From: Porphyrobacter sp. YT40
GTDB taxonomy: Bacteria > Pseudomonadota > Alphaproteobacteria > Sphingomonadales > Sphingomonadaceae
NCBI RefSeq assembly: GCF_006542605.1
Contig: NZ_CP041223.1
Span: forward strand, 62,001-126,000
Length of the DNA stretch: 64,000 nucleotides
Reading direction: 5' to 3'
A program made the position numbers and the translations under genes. The notes under the pieces are model-generated. The model did not search any database and was not told the DNA's origin. It saw only the letters and a list, made by a program, of their open reading frames with translations. This document shows, one piece after another, positions 33,599 through 42,351 of the stretch (its first letter is position 1; each line of letters begins with the position of its first letter).

Positions 33599-33865
33599 AT
33601 GAAGGGGAGCAGGTTCAGCGAGGAGCAGATCATCGCTGTTTTGAAGGAGCAGGAAGCGGGGATGCCGACGGTGGACGTGTGCCGCCGTCACGGGATCAGC
33701 TCGGCGACGTTCTACAAGTGGAAGTCGAGGTATGGCGGGCTTGAGGTGTCCGATGCCCGACGTTTGCGCCAGCTGGAGCAGGAGAACGAACGGCTGAAGA
33801 AGCTGCTGGCGGATTCGATGCTCGACAACGCCATGCTCAAGGAGATCAGCGCAAAAAAATTCTAG
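33599..33865 (+). CDS. IS3-family OrfA
   Basis: 88 residues, about 85% identical by eye to the OrfA at 32608. It has HTH DVCRRHGISSATFYKWKSRY and leucine zipper LEQENERLKKLLADSMLDNA. The A7 run at 33853-33859 precedes its stop and allows -1 frameshifting into orfB. Confidence 0.92.
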   Translation: MKGSRFSEEQIIAVLKEQEAGMPTVDVCRRHGISSATFYKWKSRYGGLEVSDARRLRQLEQENERLKKLLADSMLDNAMLKEISAKKF

Positions 33866-33888
33866 CGCCCGGTGCCAGGCGGCAGGCG

Positions 33889-34770
33889 GTGGCTCATCTC
33901 CAGGAGGTCTTCGAGGTGAGCCAACGCCGGGCCTGCGCGGTGCTGGGCGCTGACCGGACCATGGTGCGCTACATCAGTCGGCGGCCTGACGATGCCACGG
34001 CGCGCGAGCGTATTCGCGAGCTGGCCAGCCAGCGACGCCGGTTCGGCTATCGGCGACTGCACTGGCTGCTGTGCCGGGAAGGATGGACCATGAACCACAA
34101 GAAGTTCCGGCGGCTGTATCGAGATGAACGGCTGCAGGTGCGCCGTCGTGGTGGTCGCAAGCGGGCCTTGGGCACACGGGCGCCGATGACGATCCCTCAG
34201 GGAGTGAACCAGCGCTGGAGCCTCGACTTCGTGTCCGATGCCTTCGCCTGCGGGCGCAGGTTCCGGATCTTCGCTGTGGTCGATGACTACAGCCGCGAGT
34301 GCGTGCGTCTGATCGCCGATACGTCGATCTCCGGCGCGCGGGTCGGGCGTGAGCTCGATGCAGCCGTGTTCGAGCGCATGGCAAGGCCCCATACGATCGT
34401 CAGCGACAACGGGACCGAACTGACCAGCATGGCGATCCTGCGCTGGTCGAAGGAGCGCAATGTCGAGTGGCACTACATCGCGCCGGGCAAGCCTTATCAG
34501 AACGGGTTCATCGAGAGCTTCAATGCCCGGCTCAGGGACGAGTTCTTGAACGAGACGATCTTCACCAGCCTTGCTCATGCCCGCCAGGAGCTGGAGGCCT
34601 GGCGGCACGACTACAACCACTTCCGGCCGCACTCGAGCCTCGGGAACCGAACCCCGGCCGAGATGGCGACGGGATCAATCGGCAAACCGTATTGGGGGCA
34701 TGCCCCCAATACGGTTGTTGCCATCACGCCCAGCGACGGGCATCAAAAAGGCCCAAGGCTCTACTCGTAG
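33889..34770 (+). CDS. IS3-family OrfB transposase
   Basis: 293 residues from a GTG; the same frame is open back to the A7 run, so the active product is probably an OrfAB fusion. The integrase core has D in WSLDFVSDAF, D in IVSDNGTELTSM and E in NGFIESFNARL, and ends with the usual HDYNHFRPHSSLGNRTPAEM. No defect is seen. Confidence 0.93.
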   Translation: MAHLQEVFEVSQRRACAVLGADRTMVRYISRRPDDATARERIRELASQRRRFGYRRLHWLLCREGWTMNHKKFRRLYRDERLQVRRRGGRKRALGTRAPMTIPQGVNQRWSLDFVSDAFACGRRFRIFAVVDDYSRECVRLIADTSISGARVGRELDAAVFERMARPHTIVSDNGTELTSMAILRWSKERNVEWHYIAPGKPYQNGFIESFNARLRDEFLNETIFTSLAHARQELEAWRHDYNHFRPHSSLGNRTPAEMATGSIGKPYWGHAPNTVVAITPSDGHQKGPRLYS

Positions 34771-34796
34771 ATGGTAGAAACTTCGGGCTCAGACCA

Positions 34797-35494
34797 TTTC
34801 CCTCGAATTGGGTGGAAACGCGCCGTTCATTGTCTTTGATGATGCGAAACTCGACGATGCGGTTGAAGGCGCAATAGCATCAAAGTTCCGGAATTCAGGT
34901 CAGACCTGCGTCTGCACAAATCGCATTCTGGTCCAATCCGGCGTTTATGAAGCCTTTTCCCGGCAGCTGGCGGCACGTGTTCGCGCGCTTGCCGTCGGGC
35001 CGGGTCTTTCGACCGGCGCGGATCAGGGGCCATTGATCGATGAACGTGCCGTTGCAAAGGTCGAAAGCCATATCGAAGACGGCGTCAAACATGGTGCCAG
35101 GATATTGACCGGAGGGCGACGAGTGCCCGGGGCAGGCCATTTCTTCGAGCCGACCGTTCTCGTAGATGTTTCGCCGGATGCTCTCCTATGTCGGGAGGAA
35201 ACCTTTGGCCCCCTTGCCGGCCTCGTCCGTTTCCAGACAGAGGATGAGGCGATCAATTTGGCGAATGCCACGGACAGCGGCTTGGCGGCTTATGTATACA
35301 CGCAATCCCTTGAGCGCAGTTGGAAGGTGAGTGAGGCTCTTGAATATGGGATGGTTGGGCTCAACACCGGCCTGATTTCGACGGAGGTCGCGCCTTTCGG
35401 TGGGGTGAAGGAATCCGGTCTCGGGCGGGAAGGATCACGATATGGGATCGATGAGTATCTCAATTTGAAATTCGTCTGTCATCAGATCGGTTAG
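34797..35494 (+). pseudogene. Aldehyde dehydrogenase, 3' part
   Basis: About 232 codons: SLELGGNAPFIVFDDAKLDD, the catalytic Cys region SGQTCVCTNRI, LIDERAVAKVESHIEDGVKH, the catalytic-loop Glu in REETFGPLAGLV and the C-terminal PFGGVKESGLGREGSRYGID. It matches GabD-type semialdehyde dehydrogenases. The 5' part lies at 31807-32292. About 100 codons were lost between the halves, so the gene is dead. Confidence 0.9.
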
Positions 35495-35613
35495 GACGCA
35501 TCCGATTCCAAGCGTTTCTTTAGAACTGGATTGTCAAAGAGAAACGGCAAAAAACGAACGCGCTGGCTGTTGATGACAGGCCGTTACTACGGTAGCTGAA
35601 TCGACCGCGCGAT

Positions 35614-35656
35614 TAAGCTCGTGCGACAGTCGAACAACGTAGTGCGTACGAGCTTA
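35614..35656. repeat. 9-bp inverted repeat in the gap after the aldehyde dehydrogenase
   Basis: TAAGCTCGT (35614-35622) and ACGAGCTTA (35648-35656) are perfect inverted arms 25 bases apart. Directly after it an ATG at 35659 opens a short frame (MAKKTDIINEYEAAAVALRH) that runs into the IS remnant. It may be the start of a disrupted gene with its operator; I do not recognise it. Confidence 0.35.
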
Positions 35657-35705
35657 TCATGGCGAAGAAGACCGACATTATCAACGAATATGAAGCAGCG
35701 GCTGT

Positions 35706-35849
35706 CGCCTTACGCCACCTATATAGCGTCTGTTCGGCAATCCCGATCTGACGACAGGCCTCGTCGGTGGTCCCGCCTCGCCCGACAATCACATCAACCT
35801 CACGCAGCTTCGCGATGATCTGTTCCGGCGTAAATCGCTGACGTCCCAT
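35706..35849 (-). pseudogene. IS3-family orfA remnant
   Basis: The minus strand encodes GRQRFTPEQIIAKLREVDVI, then TDEACRQIGIAEQTLYRWRK, the N-terminal HTH of a different IS3-family OrfA from the two above. It breaks off after about 48 codons. The sequence to 35935 (TGGACCAATTTTCTC) looks like the terminal part of the same element. Everything downstream of the HTH is missing. Confidence 0.75.
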
Positions 35850-35997
35850 ATATTTCTCCATTCCTTTCGCCCGCTCGGGCTCTCTTCAGAAATGGACCAA
35901 TTTTCTCAAGGCAGACCAATTTTATGAAAATCAATCGACCAGCCGCGCAAAAAGTAACGGCCATACTGCGTCGGCGAACAAAAGATCATGGAGGCGC

Positions 35998-37038
35998 TCA
36001 ACCGCCAGTGACGTTCATATGGCGTTCGACAGCCGGCTGTGATCGCGCAATGTCGAACTCGTGGCGGAGTGGCTTGGCGGTCATTACGGCATCCAGCGCC
36101 GCGTCGATCGCATCCCGGCCACCAACACGCATCGCATCGCGCAGTTCGATGCGCTGGTCGCGGCCGAGACAACCAAAAATGGTGCCAGTAGCCGATATGC
36201 GGATGCGGTTGCAGCCGGCGCAGAAATTGTCGGTGAGGGGCGTAATGAAGCCTATCCGCCGACTGGTTTCGGCAACGTCATAATAGCGCGCCGGTCCGCC
36301 GGTTCGGTGGAGCGACGGAATCAGGACATATTCGCGCGCCAGCCGACGTTTCACGAGGTCGAGGGGCAGATAATGATTGGTCCGGTCTTCTTCCACCGCA
36401 CCCAACGGCATCGTCTCGATCAGCGAGAGATCGAATCCCCGTTCGCCGCACCAGCCAACCATTGTTCCGATTTCATCTTCGTTGAGCGCCTTGAGCGCAA
36501 CCATGTTGATCTTCACGGCGAGGCCCGCGTCTTGCGCGGCGGCGATCCCGGCCAACACCTGGTCCAGGTCGCCGCGCCGGGTGATCGCCCGGAAGCGCTC
36601 GTGGTCGAGGCTGTCGAGGCTGATGTTGAGTCTGCGAATGCCATATCGATGGAGGTCGCGCGCGACTGTGGCGAGCTGGGTAGCGTTGGTTGTCATCGTC
36701 AGCTCATCAAGGCCGTTGCCGATGTGTTGGCCGATCGCCTCCACCAACCCGACGATGCCGCGACGGACCAGAGGCTCGCCACCGGTCAGGCGGATGCGTC
36801 GCACACCTCGCGCGATCAGGGCATCGGCCAGTTCCGCCAGTTCCTCCAGGGTGAGGAGGTCCTGGCGCGGCAGGAACTCCATGCGCTCGGCCATGCAATA
36901 ACGGCAGCGCAGGTCGCACCGATCGGTGACGGACAGGCGGACATAAGTGATCGTTCGGCCGAAACGGTCGGTCAGGCTGCGCCAAGGCTTCCCTCTATCG
37001 GGAGTTGGAGTGGCCGTGAGGCCTTCCCGTTCAGCCAT
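35998..37038 (-). CDS. moaA: GTP 3',8-cyclase MoaA
   Basis: A 346-residue radical-SAM enzyme that starts molybdenum-cofactor synthesis. The SAM cluster motif is CDLRCRYC (CxxxCxxC, about residues 36-43). GEPLVRRG follows. The second cluster lies in DNFCAGCNRIRISATGTIFGC, and the conserved C-terminal Gly-Gly is present. Apart from the MocA-like gene at 19017, no other cofactor genes are in the window, so this is an orphan copy. The ATG at 37038 is chosen over a GTG 9 bases upstream. It follows the MarR gene in the same orientation, 62 bases downstream. Confidence 0.93.
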   Translation of the reverse strand: MAEREGLTATPTPDRGKPWRSLTDRFGRTITYVRLSVTDRCDLRCRYCMAERMEFLPRQDLLTLEELAELADALIARGVRRIRLTGGEPLVRRGIVGLVEAIGQHIGNGLDELTMTTNATQLATVARDLHRYGIRRLNISLDSLDHERFRAITRRGDLDQVLAGIAAAQDAGLAVKINMVALKALNEDEIGTMVGWCGERGFDLSLIETMPLGAVEEDRTNHYLPLDLVKRRLAREYVLIPSLHRTGGPARYYDVAETSRRIGFITPLTDNFCAGCNRIRISATGTIFGCLGRDQRIELRDAMRVGGRDAIDAALDAVMTAKPLRHEFDIARSQPAVERHMNVTGG

Positions 37039-37100
37039 GGCGCACACGTCCCTCCCTGTTCATGGCCTGTTGCCCCTGATCCAGGGATGATGTGGAGGAG

Positions 37101-37583
37101 TCATCCTTCGTCAGCAGGCTTCGCAGGCAGCCTATCAAATTCGGCAGCGAGATTGGCTGATATGCGCTCGAGGACCGATCGACAGATTTCAACTTCGCGC
37201 GGCTCGATGCCAGCAACAGCGACCTTGTTGATGTCGATCGCGTATTGCATCAGCTCCTTTTCGAGCGCACGGCCATGATCTGTAAGAGTAATCCGCAATT
37301 TTCGACGATCATCCTTGTCCTTGGCGCGTTGCACCAGCCCTTGCCGAAGCATGGCGTTTATCATGGCGACCGTCGTATTTTCGGTGACGTTAGTCATGTC
37401 GCTCAGATATTTTTGGGTCACCCCGTCCCTGAGCCATAGGACACGAAGATAGTACCAGAAACCGGTTTTGAGTTCGTGCTTGGCCAAATAGGCACTCAAG
37501 AGCCGATCGAACCGTCGGTGGCAGCGCCGAACCTGATAGCCCAAACTCAGTTCCGGATCGAGTTTGGGGGCGTGCTTCGACAT
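37101..37583 (-). CDS. MarR-family regulator of the phthalate cluster
   Basis: A 160-residue winged-helix regulator. The recognition region is VTQKYLSDMTNVTENTTVAM followed by the wing AKDKDDRRKLRITLTDHGRA, the standard MarR DxRxxxLxLT motif. The start at 37583 follows AGGAG. It lies downstream of pht5 on the same strand, separated by a 43-base perfect dyad. It probably represses the pht genes until phthalate or an intermediate binds (inference from position). Confidence 0.9.
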   Translation of the reverse strand: MSKHAPKLDPELSLGYQVRRCHRRFDRLLSAYLAKHELKTGFWYYLRVLWLRDGVTQKYLSDMTNVTENTTVAMINAMLRQGLVQRAKDKDDRRKLRITLTDHGRALEKELMQYAIDINKVAVAGIEPREVEICRSVLERISANLAAEFDRLPAKPADEG

Positions 37584-37680
37584 CTGTTCACTCCTGACGG
37601 GTTCAACCGATCCTCCACTCGCACAGACGCCGCACGAACGCATCGCAAAACCGTACCCGGCACCCGAAACCCATATTCCT

Positions 37681-37723
37681 ATGATGGTCCTCGGGATATT
37701 AAACGTGTCCCGAGGACCATCAT
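37681..37723. promoter_or_regulatory. Large perfect dyad between pht5 and marR
   Basis: ATGATGGTCCTCGGGA (37681-37696) and TCCCGAGGACCATCAT (37708-37723) are perfect 16-base inverted arms around 11 bases. In minus-strand RNA it would be a strong hairpin 36 bases after the pht5 stop. Without a T tract it could be a processing or stability hairpin, an intrinsic terminator of unusual form, or a double operator for MarR upstream of its own gene. Confidence 0.65.
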
Positions 37724-37758
37724 GTGAGCAGTAGACTGGCCTCGTGCAGGATGGTTTC

Positions 37759-38751
37759 TTAGATGCGGAACTCGGCGAAAGTCTCGGGCGCGAACATCTC
37801 TTCTATGGTGAGCTGGCGGGGCGACAGGCCCTGCTCGTGATGGTAACGCGTGAATGTCTCGATGACGTGGCGGTTCTTTTCGATGCCATAGGGCCACCAT
37901 TCCCTGCCCATCGTAGCAATAGTGTCCTCCACTGCGGCGATCTGCCATGGCAACATCGTTTTCAGCGATGCCGACACCAACAATTGTTCATAGCTCAACC
38001 GCTGGGCTTCTACGAATGCCTTGTAAAGCGCCTGAGCAATCCATCGATTCTTCTCATACACGTCTCGCCGGATGGCCACGACATGCATGATCGGGAAGAT
38101 TCCTGTCTTCGCGAAATAGGCTTTTTCAACGTCCACAAAATTGGGGAAGAGGCGCCGAACCTTGCCCGGCTCCGAATAGAAGGTCGACGGCGCCCGCGCA
38201 GTATGCAGCGCATCGATCTCTCCATCCGCCAGCATGCGCTTCAAGGTCTGGGTGGGTCCGATCGGCTCGACCTTGAACTTGTCGGGTAGATTGAGCTTCA
38301 GCTTCTCCTCGCGCCCCGGCTCCTCTTCACCACCCGTGACGTAGGTGACCGACGCAGGATCAATGCCATACTCGTCCTGCAGGATGCCGCGGATCCAGAC
38401 CGGAGCCGTCATCTGATATTCAGGCACGCCGATCCGCTTGCCGACGAGATCCTCGGGCTTTTCGATGCCGCTTTTGGCGGAGACGAAAATGCAGGAGTGG
38501 CGGAAGAAGCGCGAAGGAAAGACGGGAATGGCGATGAAGCCAGGATTCTCGCGGCCCAGGGTCACGCAATAGGACGACATCGACAGTTCAGCGACATCGA
38601 ATTCTCGATTGCGCAGCATGCGGAAGAAGGTTTCCTCGACATCCAGAACCTGAAAGTTGAGGTCGATGCCGTCGGGCCGGACCGCGCCCGTCTGGAGGGC
38701 TTCGGTGCGGTCATAGCCCCAACAGGCGAGGGAAAGGCTCAGTCTGGTCAT
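37759..38751 (-). CDS. pht5: 4,5-dihydroxyphthalate decarboxylase
   Basis: A 330-residue protein of the Pht5/OphC family, which has a periplasmic-binding-protein fold but acts in the cytoplasm. It converts 4,5-dihydroxyphthalate to protocatechuate. It has no signal peptide and starts TRLSLSLACWGYDRTEALQT. Conserved stretches include FRMLRNREFDVAELSMSSYC, VGKRIGVPEYQMTAPVWIRG and HTARAPSTFY. Context is decisive: it starts 2 bases after the Pht4-type gene, next to phthalate dioxygenase. Without context it might be taken for a NMT1/ABC binding protein. Confidence 0.9.
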   Translation of the reverse strand: MTRLSLSLACWGYDRTEALQTGAVRPDGIDLNFQVLDVEETFFRMLRNREFDVAELSMSSYCVTLGRENPGFIAIPVFPSRFFRHSCIFVSAKSGIEKPEDLVGKRIGVPEYQMTAPVWIRGILQDEYGIDPASVTYVTGGEEEPGREEKLKLNLPDKFKVEPIGPTQTLKRMLADGEIDALHTARAPSTFYSEPGKVRRLFPNFVDVEKAYFAKTGIFPIMHVVAIRRDVYEKNRWIAQALYKAFVEAQRLSYEQLLVSASLKTMLPWQIAAVEDTIATMGREWWPYGIEKNRHVIETFTRYHHEQGLSPRQLTIEEMFAPETFAEFRI

Positions 38752-38753
38752 TG

Positions 38754-39941
38754 TCACGGTTTCTCCGATAGAGTGTCGAGAAGTTGGTTGGGCGCTACGT
38801 CCGTATTGCGTCGGCTCGATTCGAGGAGCGCGACGCAACAGGCCATGGTATCAAGTCCCCAGCGCCCGTCATGGATCGGGCGGCGAATGCCTAGGCAACC
38901 GCCGACAAACTCGTCGATGACTTCCTTGCGCGGCAGGGCAGGGGGCTCGATCGGCTGGAAATCGCGTTCGGTGTCCCCATAAATTGAGAGCCCCTTGGGC
39001 GACAGTTTCAGGTCCGCGCGGTCGCAGCTGACGATGATGAAACCGAAATGCTCATGATGCGGCGCTGGCGTGTCGGCAGCGACAGCCGGGACGCCGTATG
39101 TGCGCTTCAGTTTGGCTTCGATTTCATCCTGCGATGATAGCGTCGCAAGCCTCTTACGCGCCTCGCCGTAGCGATCCGGGTCCTTGTCATAGCCAAGCTC
39201 CGCTATCCACCCCACCAGTTCGTCGCTGTCATAATGCGCATATCCGCTATAGGTCAGCGACGCTGCAGCACCGGCTTCAAATGTCACCAGCGCCGTATAG
39301 GCGCCTTCGCTCGGGCGGCTGCTATCCCAGTTGGCGGCGACGGCGCGAACAGATGAAACGGGCTGCCCGACAAGGCGGCGCACGACATCGATCTGGTGCG
39401 CCGCTTGGCTGTAGACGACGCCGCCGCCACGGGCGCTATCCAGTTCTTCCGGACGCCTGGGCCGGAACATGAAATCGGTGAAGTTGAGCGCCGTGACCAT
39501 CCGCACGGCACCGAACCTGCCTGAGGCAACCAATTGCGCGGCAGCCTGTACGGGTGCATCGAAGCCGTGGCTGGGTCCGACCACGAGCACCTTGCCGGCA
39601 TCGGCGGCGGCGCGCTCTATACGCGCGCAATCTGCAAGCGTTGTCGCCATCGGCTTTTCGACCAGCACATGCTTTCCAGCCCGCAGAGCGGCGATGGTCT
39701 GCTCGGCATGCAACTCATGCGGGGTGGCTATATAAACCGCATCGATAACCGGCGAATACAAGAGCGCGTCGAGCGTATCGAACGCCGGCGCGCCGAATTC
39801 GTCCGCGAAGCGTTCCCGAGCTTCGCGGCGCAGGTCGAAAGCCCCGGCAAGCGCTACGCGAGAATCGGCCTTCAGCGCGGGCAGAGTGAGCATGAAACCC
39901 CGGCCGAGCCCAATGATTCCTAGTCGCAACGCATTTGCCAT
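38754..39941 (-). CDS. pht4: 4,5-dihydro-4,5-dihydroxyphthalate dehydrogenase
   Basis: A 395-residue Gfo/Idh/MocA oxidoreductase that aromatises the phthalate cis-dihydrodiol with NAD(P)+. The N-terminal Rossmann motif is LGIIGLGRGFMLTLPAL, and the family EKP motif is in GKHVLVEKPMATTLADCARI. The catalytic region is GGGVVYSQAAHQIDVVRRL. The length agrees with Pht4/OphB. The ATG at 39941 fits the Rossmann fold; an upstream extension to 40016 would cover the promoter. It is divergent from the dioxygenase gene with a shared 132-bp control region, and followed at once by pht5. Confidence 0.9.
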   Translation of the reverse strand: MANALRLGIIGLGRGFMLTLPALKADSRVALAGAFDLRREARERFADEFGAPAFDTLDALLYSPVIDAVYIATPHELHAEQTIAALRAGKHVLVEKPMATTLADCARIERAAADAGKVLVVGPSHGFDAPVQAAAQLVASGRFGAVRMVTALNFTDFMFRPRRPEELDSARGGGVVYSQAAHQIDVVRRLVGQPVSSVRAVAANWDSSRPSEGAYTALVTFEAGAAASLTYSGYAHYDSDELVGWIAELGYDKDPDRYGEARKRLATLSSQDEIEAKLKRTYGVPAVAADTPAPHHEHFGFIIVSCDRADLKLSPKGLSIYGDTERDFQPIEPPALPRKEVIDEFVGGCLGIRRPIHDGRWGLDTMACCVALLESSRRNTDVAPNQLLDTLSEKP

Positions 39942-39989
39942 TCTTTGCCTGCCGCTCCCTTCAACCCGAAAATCAGGCTTGAAAAAGCC

Positions 39990-40011
39990 ATTACTACGAT
40001 ATAGAAGTAAT
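39990..40011. promoter_or_regulatory. Candidate operator in the pht4/pht3 divergent promoter
   Basis: ATTACT (39990-39995) and AGTAAT (40006-40011) form a 22-bp dyad with a 10-base AT-rich centre, flanked further out by CTTGAAA and TTTCAAG. Size and place, midway between two divergent phthalate genes, suit a MarR-type repressor. Confidence 0.5.
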
Positions 40012-40073
40012 TTCAAGGGCGCATCCTGAGGGTGATTCGTCTTCGTGCCAAGCCAAAATGAGGAGGGTAGCTA

Positions 40074-41408
40074 ATGACTCCGGAACAAAATGATCTGCTT
40101 TGCCGTGTGGAGGGCGAGGCCCCAATGGGGAAGCTGATGCGGCAGCACTGGTTGCCCGCCTGCATGATCGAGGACGTCGCCGAGCCAGACGGCACGCCGT
40201 TGCGTGTTCGCTTGCTGGGTGAGAACATGGTCGTGTTCCGCAATACGGAGGGGCGCATCGGTGCGCTCGACGAGCTGTGCCCGCACCGGCGCGCTTCCCT
40301 TGCCTTCGGTCGCAACGAGGAATGCGGCCTGCGTTGCCTTTATCATGGCTGGAAATTCGATGTGGACGGCAATGCCGTCGACATGTCTTCCGAGCCGGTC
40401 GATGCAAAGCTACGCGGCACGATGAAGACCAAGGCATATCCGGTGGTAGAATCTGCTGGTTTCGTCTGGGTGTGGATGGGTGACCCGGAAAATGTCATCC
40501 CTTTCAGCCCGCCGAACTGGTCGGCCGCGCCGGCTGAGAAGATCAGCATCGTGAAAATGCATGGCGGCTGCAACTGGGCGCAGGTTCTCGAAGGGTCGAT
40601 CGATTCGGCGCACAGTTCGAGCCTGCATTCATCGAACATGCCGACGGCCACCGAAGTAAGCGGCTCGACGGCTACGGACACCGCGTGGCTTCGCCCGTCG
40701 GCCGACAAGGCGCCCAAGATTGAAGTGCAGAAAACGCCGTTCGGCTTTCGTTATGCTGCTATCCGCAAGCCGATCATCGATGCGGACAAGCAGGACTATG
40801 TACGCATGACTCTGTTCCAGGCTCCGTTCACGGTGCACATCCCGTCCAACGACCAATATCATCTGTCACAGATGCTGGTTCCGATCGACGATGTGAACAC
40901 CATGTTCTATTGGATCGCCTGGCATCCGACGAAGGGCATCAGTCAGGATGCCTGGCGCAAGTTCTGCGGGGCGGAGATTGGCAAGGACGTCGAGCCCGTT
41001 ACCTTCAAAAAGCGGCGCAACGCCGAAAACAACTATCTGCAGGACCGGGCCCTGATGAAAGCCGGCGACTTTACCGGCATCTACGGCATTCCCTGTCAGG
41101 ACATGGCGATGTGGGAATCGATGGGGCCGATCGCCGACCGCAGCGAGGATCTGCTCGGCTCGAGCGACAAGGCGATCTTCACCTTCCGCACCCAGATGTA
41201 TCGCGCCGCCCAGGCTGTTCAGAAAGGCGAGCCGGCACTGGGTGCTGTAGAACCGCGCGTGCCACTGGCGAAGCTCATGTCGTTCGAGGGCATGGTCCCC
41301 AAGGGCGATGACTGGCGGCTGATCAACGTCTCCGAGGAGGAGAGGCGCTTGACCGGCGTCTTCGCCGACAAGGAAGAAGTTGAAGATCTGGCGGACGCGG
41401 TTTCCTGA
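40074..41408 (+). CDS. pht3: Phthalate 4,5-dioxygenase oxygenase subunit
   Basis: A 444-residue Rieske non-haem iron oxygenase. It starts TPEQNDLLCRVEGEAPMGKL as phthalate dioxygenases do. The Rieske [2Fe-2S] ligands are in CPHRRAS (about 70) and CGLRCLYHGWKF (about 85-96). The mononuclear iron ligands lie in GSIDSAHSSSLHSS (about 178-191, His-x4-His). It adds O2 at carbons 4 and 5 of phthalate. Its stop overlaps the nadC-like start (TGATG). Electron transfer should come from the ferredoxin at 42352, because no OphA1-type reductase is present. Confidence 0.93.
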   Translation: MTPEQNDLLCRVEGEAPMGKLMRQHWLPACMIEDVAEPDGTPLRVRLLGENMVVFRNTEGRIGALDELCPHRRASLAFGRNEECGLRCLYHGWKFDVDGNAVDMSSEPVDAKLRGTMKTKAYPVVESAGFVWVWMGDPENVIPFSPPNWSAAPAEKISIVKMHGGCNWAQVLEGSIDSAHSSSLHSSNMPTATEVSGSTATDTAWLRPSADKAPKIEVQKTPFGFRYAAIRKPIIDADKQDYVRMTLFQAPFTVHIPSNDQYHLSQMLVPIDDVNTMFYWIAWHPTKGISQDAWRKFCGAEIGKDVEPVTFKKRRNAENNYLQDRALMKAGDFTGIYGIPCQDMAMWESMGPIADRSEDLLGSSDKAIFTFRTQMYRAAQAVQKGEPALGAVEPRVPLAKLMSFEGMVPKGDDWRLINVSEEERRLTGVFADKEEVEDLADAVS

Positions 41409-42271
41409 TGCGTGAGTCGGATTTGATCGCGGGCCTGGATCAGCAACAACTCGACAACTTCGTCGATTATGTTCTGAGTGAGGATCTGGGGAGCGGAGAC
41501 GTCACGAGCCGTGTGTCAGTCCCCGCCAGCGCGCGCTTTTCCGCCGTTCTGGCTGCCCGGCAACCGATAGTGGTTGCCGGGCTCCAGCTGGCAGCCGCGT
41601 TTTTCGGTAAGCTCGACCCCGAGGTCGCTATCGAATTCCTGGTGCAGGATGGGGACAATGTTGCCGCTGGGCAGCCCCTCATGCGAATTGCGGGAAGCGC
41701 GCAGCTCATGCTCGCGGCCGAGAGGTCCGCTCTCAATACGCTCCAGCACCTGACCGGCATCGCGACGGTGACGCGATCTTATGCCGAAGCGATCGCCGGT
41801 ACGGATTGCGTCCTTCTCGATACGCGCAAGACAATTCCCGGTCTTCGGGCGATCGAGAAATATGCCGCCAAGGTGGGCGGGGCGCGGAATCATCGCATGC
41901 GTCTGGATGACGGTATCCTGATCAAGGACAACCACATCGCCGCCGCTGGCAGCATTGTCGAAGCGGTCAAGGCTGCGAAAGCCGCCAATACCGGGCTGGA
42001 AGTCCAGGTCGAGGTTGACGGGATCGAACAAATCGAGCCTGCGCTGATGGCGGGGGCGGATCGTCTGCTTTGCGACAACATGTCTCCTGCCAAGCTCAAA
42101 GAGGCCGTCGCCCTTGTCGGCGGCCGCGTCCCCATCGAAGCGTCAGGCGGCGTGCGGCTCGATACGATTAGGGAAATCGCGTCGACTGGCGTCGATTTTG
42201 TATCAGTCGGGCGCATCACCCAAAGTGCTCCCGCGGCCGATATCGGATTGGACTACGCGCTTTCCCCATGA
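41408..42271 (+). CDS. nadC: Quinolinate phosphoribosyltransferase-like protein (NadC)
   Basis: A 287-residue nicotinate-nucleotide pyrophosphorylase. The N-terminal [14 protein letters not shown], then [42 protein letters not shown]-type substrate loop, [16 protein letters not shown] and the C-terminal [20 protein letters not shown] are all intact. The enzyme normally makes NAD precursors from quinolinate, a close structural analogue of phthalate. It is translationally coupled to pht3, so it is a true operon member. It may protect NAD synthesis when phthalate inhibits the housekeeping enzyme. I recall a QPRTase homologue being reported beside phthalate genes in Burkholderia, which supports the idea but should be checked. 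Confidence 0.92.
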   Translation: MRESDLIAGLDQQQLDNFVDYVLSEDLGSGDVTSRVSVPASARFSAVLAARQPIVVAGLQLAAAFFGKLDPEVAIEFLVQDGDNVAAGQPLMRIAGSAQLMLAAERSALNTLQHLTGIATVTRSYAEAIAGTDCVLLDTRKTIPGLRAIEKYAAKVGGARNHRMRLDDGILIKDNHIAAAGSIVEAVKAAKAANTGLEVQVEVDGIEQIEPALMAGADRLLCDNMSPAKLKEAVALVGGRVPIEASGGVRLDTIREIASTGVDFVSVGRITQSAPAADIGLDYALSP

Positions 42272-42351
42272 GCCTTGCGCGCCAAGGCGGCGTGGAGGTT
42301 TTTCAGTCGATAGCAGACTGCCAAAAAGCATATTTGGAAATTAGAGGACTA

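Larger units (their letters stand above)
33533..34796 (+). mobile_element. IS3-family element (IS407-like), complete
   Basis: A 1264-bp element with ends TGGTCTGAGCCC and GGGCTCAGACCA, carrying intact orfA and orfB joined by an A7 slippery run. It sits inside the orfB of a related element, and its right end is fused directly to the aldehyde dehydrogenase 3' part. Confidence 0.93.

Noticed and set aside
37759..38751. ABC transporter substrate-binding protein
   Set aside because: The fold is similar, but there is no signal peptide and no permease or ATPase gene; coupling to pht4 favours 4,5-dihydroxyphthalate decarboxylase.
38754..39941. A second ligC-type gene
   Set aside because: It shares the Gfo/Idh fold, but length and position between pht5 and phthalate dioxygenase point to the dihydrodiol dehydrogenase.
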